Assembly (NCBI GenBank): GCA_016199425.1
Contig: JACQGT010000511.1
Span: 1 to 15,323 of the forward strand
From: Chloroflexota bacterium
GTDB taxonomy: Bacteria; Chloroflexota; Anaerolineae; Caldilineales; Caldilineaceae
Direction: 5' to 3'
DNA length: 15,323 bases
The notes under the pieces are model-generated. The model was not told the origin of the DNA and did not search any database. It saw only the letters and a program-made list of their open reading frames with translations. This document shows positions 6,684-11,939 of the stretch, one piece after another. Numbering within the stretch: the first letter of the stretch is position 1; every line of letters begins with the position of its first letter. The position numbers and the translations under genes were made by a program.

Positions 6684-9600
6684 ATGACAATCCAAATCGA
6701 TCCCACTTTCTGGCAAGCCATGCGCTGGCGCTGTATCGGCCCTTCCCGCGGCGGGCGGGTAATCGCCGTAGCCGGCGATCCCAACGACACAGCAACCTTC
6801 TACTTCGGCGCGGTGGCCGGCGGCGTCTGGAAGACCACCGACGCGGGGACTACCTGGCAGAATGTCTCCGACGGCTTTGTCAAAAGCGCCTCGGTGAGCG
6901 ATCTCTGCGTTTCATCCTCCGACCCGAATGTGATCTACGCGGGCATGGGCGAATCCACCATTCGGGTGGATGTGAGCCACGGCGACGGCGTTTACAAATC
7001 CACCGACGCAGGGCGCACCTGGCGGCATTGCGGTCTGGCCGACACCCGGCACATCGGCAAAGTGCGGGTTCATCCCAGGAATCCCGACCGGGTCTACGTG
7101 GCCGCCCTGGGTCACGCCTTTGGCCCAAACGAAGAGCGGGGCGTCTTCCGTTCGCTGGACGGCGGCAAAAGTTGGGAAAAGGTTCTGTATGTGAGCGAGC
7201 GGGCGGGCGCGGTGGATTTGAGCATCGACCCGCAGAACCCGGAGATTCTCTACGCCACCACCTGGGAGGTCCATCGCAACTTCTGGGAGTTGAGCAGCGG
7301 CGGCCCCGGCAGCGGCCTTTGGAAATCCACCGACGGCGGCGACACCTGGGCCGATATCAGCCGGGCCAAGGGGCTGTCCCAGACTGGGCTGCTGGGCAAG
7401 ATCGGCGTGGCCGCTTCGCCGGTACAGGCGGGCCGGGTCTGGGCGCTGGTGGAGGCAAAGGAAGCCCCCGGCCTCTACCGCTCCGACGACTTCGGCGCAA
7501 GCTGGCAATTGGTCTGTGACAAAGCAGATCTGCGCCAGCGCCCCTGGTATTATATGCACGTCTTCGCCGATCCCCAGGACGGGGAGACGGTCTACGTCCT
7601 CAATCTGAGTATGTGGAAGAGCAGCGACGGCGGCAAGAATTTCAACGAAATCTCTACCCCCCACGGCGACAACCACGGCCTCTGGATCGACCCCAAGAAC
7701 AACAGGCGGATGATTCAGGGCAACGACGGCGGCGCCTGTGTCAGCTTCAACGGCGGCGAGAGCTTCAGCACTATCTATAACCAGCTCACCGCCCAGTTCT
7801 ACCGCATGGACGTGGACGACCACTTCCCCTTCCGGGTCTACGGTACCCAGCAGGACAACTCCAGCGTGCGGGTGCCCACCGACACCGACGACGGCGGCAT
7901 CGGCTGGGGCAATTGCCAGATCACCGGCACCGGGGAGAGTGGCTTCATCGCCGTAGACCCGAAAGATGATCAGATCGTCTACGTGGGGGCCATCGGTTCG
8001 TCCCCCGGCGGCCAGGGCAGCTTGCAACGCGCCGACCTGCGCAGCGGCCAGATTCGGCTGGTCAACGTCTGGCCGGAGGCCACCGGCGGCGACATCGGTC
8101 CGGGGGATATGCGTTACCGCTTCCCCTGGACCTTCCCGCTGATCTTTTCGCCCCACGACCCGGCAGTGCTCTACGCCTGTGGCAATCACGTTTGGCGCAG
8201 CCGGGACGACGGCCAGCATTGGGAAATGATCAGCCCGGACCTGACCCGCAACGACCCGTCCAAACTGGGCGCATCGGGTGGCCCGATTACTTGGGATTCC
8301 AGCGGCGCGGAACATTACTGCACCCTGGCCTGCTTCCGAGAATCGCCCCACGAAGCGGGCGTCTTCTGGGCCAGCAGCGACGACGGCCTGGTTCACATCT
8401 CCCGGGATGGGGGCGCAAGCTGGCAGAATGTCACCCCGCCCGGCCTGCCCGAATGGACCTATTTACAGACGATTGAGCCGTCGCCCCACGACCCGGCCAC
8501 GGCCTATCTGGCCGGCATCCGCTACAAACTGGACGACAACACGCCCTATCTTTTCAAGACGAGCGACTACGGCGCGACGTGGACGCTCATCACCGGCGGT
8601 ATCCCCGCCGACGACTTTACCCGTGTCATCCGCTGCGACCCGACCACACCGGGGCTGCTCTATGCGGGGACGGAGACGGGGCTGTACGTCTCCCAGGACG
8701 ACGGGGCAAGCTGGCAGCGCTGGGAGAAGGGGCTGCCCGTTGTCCCTGTCTACGATCTGCGGGTGAAGGGAGGCGCGCTCATCGCCGCCACCCACGGCCG
8801 CTCCTTCTGGGTGATGGACGATTTGACGCCGTTGCGCGAGTCTGTAGGGGCGCTGCTTGCTGCGCCCGACGCACAGCGGGCGCAGCAAGCAGCGCCCCTA
8901 CGTCTCTATCCCCCCCTGGATGGGGTACGGGTGCTGCCCGATCTCTTTGCCGATTGGCTGCCCGCCGAGGGGAAGGTCTATGGAATGGCGTCCAACGCTA
9001 CGTATGTGGCGAAGAAGGACGAGGAGACCGGTCTTCCCGTGCGCACCTATCTGGACGGGGGACAGGGCGCGCCGAGGGGGGCGATTGTCTATTACACTCT
9101 TCTCGAGAATTCGGAAACTTCCGGGAAGGTCAAACTGGAAATCTTGAACTCTTCGGGCCAGATCCTCCGTTCCTTTGGCCCCAAGCCCGCGGGCTGGGAC
9201 AAAAAGGACGAGGCGGAGAAGGCGCTGGAGCCGGGGCCGTGGATTCCTGTGCGGCCGGGTCTCAATCGCTTCGTCTGGGACTTGCGGGAAGAGGGCGCAC
9301 TGCGTATCAAAGGCAACAAGACCGGCGGCGAAGCGGCCAAAGGGCCATACGTTCTGCCCGGCGAGTACAGCGTCCGCCTGATTTTGGGCGACGAGAGCAT
9401 CTCCCAGCCCCTGCGGGTGGAGAAGGACCCCCGCTCGCAGGTCAGCGTCGCTGACCTGCGAGCACAGTACGACGCTCTGGTGGCTGTGCGGGCGCAAATG
9501 AACACCCTCTACGAGAACGTCGTCAACCTGCGCCGGGTGCAGGCCCAGGTGACGGGCTGGAAGGAGCGACTGGCCGCCAACGAAACGGCTGTGGCGGCGG

Positions 9601-9896
9601 CGGACGCTCTGCTGGCGAAACTGGCCGCGGTGGAGGATGCGCTGATCCTGCCCGGCGAGCAGAAAAACGTCTATGGGCTGCTGGTGCGTCCGCGGCTGAA
9701 TGCCCGGCTCTCGTCCCTCGTCTCTATCCTCAGTACCGCGGATGGCCGCCCCACAGCGGCCGCGACCGCGCTGGTGGCGGAATACAGCGCGGCAATCAAT
9801 CATCAGTTGGGCGATCTACGCCAGATTCTCAGCGAGGATGTGGGTGAGTTCAACGAGTTGGTGCGGGGCGCGGGTCTGCCCGCGGTGGGGGTGTAG
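6684..9896 (+). CDS. Large Asp-box (BNR/sortilin-like) beta-propeller protein, COG4447 type
   Basis: The 1070-residue protein carries at least ten Asp-box motifs (S/T-x-D-x-G-x-T/S-W), for example TTDAGTTW at 51-58 and VSQDDGASW near 670, spread over residues 50-700. This predicts one or two beta-propellers related to VPS10/sortilin and to sialidase-like 'glycosyl hydrolase' annotations (COG4447). The C-terminal part (about 745-1070) has a beta-rich region and a helical segment near 930-1000. No enzyme activity can be assigned. I chose ATG 6684 because it begins the conserved FWQAMRWRCIGPSRGGRV stretch; the upstream frame (from GTG 6558) translates only repeats. No signal peptide is seen, unusual for a family often exported. 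Two palindromes lie inside the coding region (8844-8901 and 9433-9463). The first encodes an Ala/Gln-rich insert, residues 721-740. Confidence 0.88.
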   Translation: MTIQIDPTFWQAMRWRCIGPSRGGRVIAVAGDPNDTATFYFGAVAGGVWKTTDAGTTWQNVSDGFVKSASVSDLCVSSSDPNVIYAGMGESTIRVDVSHGDGVYKSTDAGRTWRHCGLADTRHIGKVRVHPRNPDRVYVAALGHAFGPNEERGVFRSLDGGKSWEKVLYVSERAGAVDLSIDPQNPEILYATTWEVHRNFWELSSGGPGSGLWKSTDGGDTWADISRAKGLSQTGLLGKIGVAASPVQAGRVWALVEAKEAPGLYRSDDFGASWQLVCDKADLRQRPWYYMHVFADPQDGETVYVLNLSMWKSSDGGKNFNEISTPHGDNHGLWIDPKNNRRMIQGNDGGACVSFNGGESFSTIYNQLTAQFYRMDVDDHFPFRVYGTQQDNSSVRVPTDTDDGGIGWGNCQITGTGESGFIAVDPKDDQIVYVGAIGSSPGGQGSLQRADLRSGQIRLVNVWPEATGGDIGPGDMRYRFPWTFPLIFSPHDPAVLYACGNHVWRSRDDGQHWEMISPDLTRNDPSKLGASGGPITWDSSGAEHYCTLACFRESPHEAGVFWASSDDGLVHISRDGGASWQNVTPPGLPEWTYLQTIEPSPHDPATAYLAGIRYKLDDNTPYLFKTSDYGATWTLITGGIPADDFTRVIRCDPTTPGLLYAGTETGLYVSQDDGASWQRWEKGLPVVPVYDLRVKGGALIAATHGRSFWVMDDLTPLRESVGALLAAPDAQRAQQAAPLRLYPPLDGVRVLPDLFADWLPAEGKVYGMASNATYVAKKDEETGLPVRTYLDGGQGAPRGAIVYYTLLENSETSGKVKLEILNSSGQILRSFGPKPAGWDKKDEAEKALEPGPWIPVRPGLNRFVWDLREEGALRIKGNKTGGEAAKGPYVLPGEYSVRLILGDESISQPLRVEKDPRSQVSVADLRAQYDALVAVRAQMNTLYENVVNLRRVQAQVTGWKERLAANETAVAAADALLAKLAAVEDALILPGEQKNVYGLLVRPRLNARLSSLVSILSTADGRPTAAATALVAEYSAAINHQLGDLRQILSEDVGEFNELVRGAGLPAVGV
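8844..8901. repeat. 58-nt palindromic element inside the Asp-box gene
   Basis: The arms 8844-8868 and 8877-8901 are perfect 25-nt reverse complements with an 8-nt loop. The ends read GTAGGGGCG and CGCCCCTAC. It is read in frame as an Ala/Gln-rich linker (residues 721-740) between the last Asp-box propeller and the next domain. In one of the other forward frames the GTAG end would give an immediate TAG stop. Confidence 0.92.
9433..9463. repeat. 31-nt perfect palindrome inside the Asp-box gene
   Basis: The sequence reads identically on both strands around the central base 9448, with 15-nt arms (GCTCGCAGGTCAGCG and its complement). It encodes about residues 917-927 (SQVSVADLRA region) without an obvious length change. 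Confidence 0.9.
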
Positions 9897-9897
9897 G

Positions 9898-9925
9898 GGA
9901 TAGTGGGTATTGGGGTATTGGGTGG
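9898..9925. repeat. G-rich 7/8-nt repeat after the Asp-box gene
   Basis: Units TAGTGGG, TATTGGGG and TATTGGGT follow directly after the stop codon, with no inverted partner visible nearby. Confidence 0.5.
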
Positions 9926-9961
9926 GGTGTCTGAGCTGACAGTCAGAGTACTCCTGTAGGG

Positions 9962-10019
9962 CGTGAAACGTGAAACGTGAAACGTGAGATCGAACAACGA
10001 TCTCACGTTTCACGTTTCA
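9962..10019. repeat. CGTGAAA heptamer array with perfect 22-nt hairpin
   Basis: Three CGTGAAA units and one CGTGAGA unit (9962-9989) are followed by the reverse complement. The arms 9971-9992 and 9998-10019 pair perfectly around a 5-nt loop. It lies between two convergent genes and could stop transcription from both sides, although neither side has a T tract. The same heptamer recurs at 15188-15215 after the DinB-like gene. Confidence 0.9.
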
Positions 10020-10028
10020 GTGGAATCT

Positions 10029-10085
10029 GTAGGTGCGGTTTGTAACCGCACTTTTGCCGGTAGACGTGCGGTTACAAACCGCTAC
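10029..10085. repeat. GTAGG-type palindrome after dtd
   Basis: The left arm 10029-10051 begins GTAGGTGCGG; the right arm 10066-10085 ends CCGCTAC. They are reverse complementary apart from a 3-nt bulge (GTG after GTAG), with a 14-nt loop. This is the second hairpin in the 205-nt spacer between the convergent Asp-box and dtd genes. Confidence 0.85.
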
Positions 10086-10101
10086 GTTTGGCTCTGTTGC
10101 T

Positions 10102-10539
10102 CTACGTCTCCACAATCAGCGTCACCGGCCCATCGTTGACCAGGGCCACCTGCATATACGCTCGAAAGACGCCCTGGACAACGGCGATGCCTTCCCCGCG
10201 TACTGCCGCGCAGAAATGCTCGTAGAGGGGCTGTGCCCAGTCCGGCCGGGCGGCTGCGCTGAAACTGGGCCGCCGCCCTTTGGCAGCGTCGCCGTAGAGG
10301 GTGAATTGGCTGACCGCCAGCATTCCGCCCCCCACATCGGCCAACCCCAGATTCATCTTGCCTTCGGCATCCTCAAACAGACGCAGCCCCGCGATCTTCT
10401 TCGCCAGCCAGACGGCCTCGGCCTCCCCGTCGCTGTGGGTGATGCCCAGCAATACCAGAAATCCCCGCCCGATCTCGCCGACCACCGCGCCATCCACACG
10501 CACGCTGGCTTCGCTGACCCGCTGAATGACTGCACGCAC
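10102..10539 (-). CDS. dtd: D-aminoacyl-tRNA deacylase
   Basis: Dtd hydrolyses D-aminoacyl-tRNAs (and Gly-tRNA-Ala) in the cytoplasm, keeping translation chirally clean. The 145-residue length is exactly that of the family. The hallmark SQFTLYGD (77-84, with the SQ at the active site) is followed by GRRPSFS (88-94), and the C terminal NDGPVT (135-140) carries the Gly-cisPro motif. The N terminus MRAVIQRVSEASV is nearly family consensus. The start is GTG at 10539, with AGGAG 7 nt upstream. One oddity is GVFRAYM (123-129) where most members have G-x-FGA-x-M. Dtd is divergent from the radical SAM gene; its 5' leader contains the palindromic repeat at 10551-10612. Confidence 0.96.
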   Translation of the reverse strand: MRAVIQRVSEASVRVDGAVVGEIGRGFLVLLGITHSDGEAEAVWLAKKIAGLRLFEDAEGKMNLGLADVGGGMLAVSQFTLYGDAAKGRRPSFSAAARPDWAQPLYEHFCAAVRGEGIAVVQGVFRAYMQVALVNDGPVTLIVET

Positions 10540-10546
10540 AAGATGA

Positions 10547-10551
10547 CTCCT
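10547..10551 (-). promoter_or_regulatory. Ribosome binding site deciding the GTG start of dtd
   Basis: AGGAG on the minus strand with 7 nt to GTG 10539. No ATG gives the conserved MRAVIQRV N terminus, so this site settles the start. Confidence 0.75.
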
Positions 10552-10612
10552 GATGGTGAGATAATGGGATGATGAGATGGGAGGAACCCATCATCTCATT
10601 ATCTCACCATCA
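10551..10612. repeat. GATGGTGAGATAATG hairpin between dtd and radical SAM gene
   Basis: The outer arms 10551-10566 and 10597-10612 are perfect 16-nt reverse complements. The interior is an imperfect repeat of the same GATGAGATGGG theme. Six T bases follow on the plus strand (10613-10618), as in a rho-independent terminator, though no nearby plus-strand gene ends here. On the minus strand it lies in the dtd leader immediately upstream of its ribosome site. Related octamers occur at 6644-6667. Confidence 0.85.
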
Positions 10613-10627
10613 TTTTTTCTTTGACAA
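10598..10627 (-). promoter_or_regulatory. Weak candidate dtd promoter
   Basis: On the minus strand TTGTCA (10622-10627) is followed after 18 nt by GATAAT (10598-10603). The -10 would lie inside the hairpin repeat, and the -35 overlaps the -35 of the divergent radical SAM promoter. Confidence 0.3.
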
Positions 10628-10649
10628 AACGAACATTTGTTCGTATCAT
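10621..10649 (+). promoter_or_regulatory. Sigma70-type promoter of the radical SAM gene, predicted leaderless
   Basis: TTGACA (10621-10626) is a perfect -35. After 17 nt comes TATCAT (10644-10649), a good -10. The expected start point, about 7 nt after the -10, falls on the ATG at 10656, and no Shine-Dalgarno sequence precedes that ATG, so the transcript is probably leaderless. Confidence 0.75.
10629..10644. promoter_or_regulatory. Candidate LexA operator (SOS box)
   Basis: The spacer of the promoter holds a 16-nt palindrome ACGAACATTTGTTCGT (7-nt arms, 2-nt centre). It contains GAAC-N4-GTTC, the core of the Bacillus-type LexA site (consensus CGAACRNRYGTTYC, 12 of 14 positions matched). A repressor here would block RNA polymerase. 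That this organism's LexA uses the motif is inference. Confidence 0.65.
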
Positions 10650-10655
10650 TGGTGT

Positions 10656-11855
10656 ATGAACTTCACGATTGCTCTCGACCCCGTGGAAAAACTGCTTCAG
10701 ATGGGCGACGTGACCGGCTTCGAGCCTGCTGGCGACGCACCCCACGAGGAGTCGGCGCGCCCCGGCTGCTTTACACCCCAGGCCAAACCCAGCCGCCAGG
10801 AGCGCAACGCGGCTGCCCTGCGCCGTTCCATCTCCCCGGTGATGACGCCCAGCGGACCCAAGCCCGTTCTCAAAACAATGATGACCACCGCCTGCGAGCG
10901 CAACTGCTTCTACTGTCCCTTCCGGGCGGGACGCAGCAGTATGGAACGGATCACCCTGCAACCGGAGGAGATGGCCCAGGGCTTTACCCGTATCCAAAAG
11001 GCCGGGCTGGTGGATGGCCTCTTCCTCTCGTCTGGCATTATCGGCGGCGGGGCCAGAGCGCAGGATCAAATTATCGACACAGCGGAGATTTTGCGCAAGA
11101 AAGAGCACTACCGGGGCTACATCCACCTGAAAATCATGCCAGGCGCGGAGAAAGAACAGGTGCGCCGGGCCATGCAACTGGCGGATCGGGTCTCCATCAA
11201 TCTGGAAGGGGCGACGGAAGAGCGGCTGCGTCTGCTCGCTCCCAAAAAGGAGTTCTGGGATGAGTTGGTGCAACGTCTGCTCTGGGTGGAGGAGATTCGC
11301 CGCAACGAGCGGGTGCGGGCTTCGTCTGTGACCCAATTCGTCGTCGGCGCGGTGGGCGACACAGATTTGGAATTGCTGGCGCTGAGTGAGAAACTCTACC
11401 GGCAGGCGGGTATCAGCCGGGCCTACTATTCCGCCTTCCATCCTATCGCTGATACCCCTTTTGAAGACCGACCGTCCGTCCTGCCCAAACGGGAACACCG
11501 GCTCTACCAGGCCAGCTTTCTCCTGCGCGACTACGGCTGGGGTGTGGAAGATTTGGGCTTTGGCGCGGACCAGAACCTGCGTCTGGACGTGGATCCCAAG
11601 CAAGCCTGGGCCGATCTCCATCTGCGCGACGCGCCGGTGGAGATCAACCGGGCCGACCGCTTGACGCTCCTGCGCATTCCCGGCATTGGCCCTGTCTCCG
11701 CCGACCGCATTCTGGCCGCCCGGGGTCAGGGAACGCTCTCCGATCTGATCCATCTCGGCCAGATCGGCGTACCATCCCCCCAAAAAGCGGCCCCCTACAT
11801 TCTCCTGGGTGGGCTGCGACCGGAACACCAGATGGCGTTGGCTCTCCCTGCGTAG
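10656..11855 (+). CDS. Radical SAM protein with C-terminal helix-hairpin-helix, putative DNA repair/modification
   Basis: The 399-residue protein has the radical SAM cluster motif CERNCFYC (Cys80, 84, 87; C-x3-C-x2-C), followed by a TIM-barrel region with LFLSSGIIGGGA (122-133), YIHLKIMPGA (155-164) and RVSINLEGAT (178-187). The C terminus (about 328-380) has a helix-hairpin-helix core, LRIPGIGPVSADRIL, of the type that binds DNA without sequence preference. This order resembles the 'putative DNA modification/repair radical SAM protein' families (TIGR03916-like), which often lie beside a uracil-DNA-glycosylase-like gene; no such partner is in the window. I chose ATG 10656 because the upstream frame translates repeat and promoter. 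The SOS-like operator supports a DNA damage role. The reaction is unknown. Confidence 0.88.
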   Translation: MNFTIALDPVEKLLQMGDVTGFEPAGDAPHEESARPGCFTPQAKPSRQERNAAALRRSISPVMTPSGPKPVLKTMMTTACERNCFYCPFRAGRSSMERITLQPEEMAQGFTRIQKAGLVDGLFLSSGIIGGGARAQDQIIDTAEILRKKEHYRGYIHLKIMPGAEKEQVRRAMQLADRVSINLEGATEERLRLLAPKKEFWDELVQRLLWVEEIRRNERVRASSVTQFVVGAVGDTDLELLALSEKLYRQAGISRAYYSAFHPIADTPFEDRPSVLPKREHRLYQASFLLRDYGWGVEDLGFGADQNLRLDVDPKQAWADLHLRDAPVEINRADRLTLLRIPGIGPVSADRILAARGQGTLSDLIHLGQIGVPSPQKAAPYILLGGLRPEHQMALALPA

Positions 11856-11864
11856 TCTCCGATC

Positions 11865-11939
11865 CGTAGGTTGGGTTGTTGCGGCGCAATCTTTGAGGGG
11901 TGTACGCTTACCTTTTTTGCCGCAACAACCCAACCTACG
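11865..11939. repeat. GTAGG...CCTAC palindrome between convergent genes
   Basis: Arms 11865-11885 and 11919-11939 are perfect 21-nt reverse complements (core GTAGGTTGGGTTG) around a 33-nt loop that includes a T6 tract. It separates the radical SAM gene (plus) from the penicillin-acylase gene (minus). The right arm contains the TAG stop codon of the latter (11935-11937). It could serve as a two-way terminator. Confidence 0.92.

Noticed and set aside
6912..8396. Long minus-strand open frame of 494 codons opposite the Asp-box gene
   Set aside because: The plus strand shows repeated Asp boxes; the minus frame has no recognisable domain and no ribosome site.
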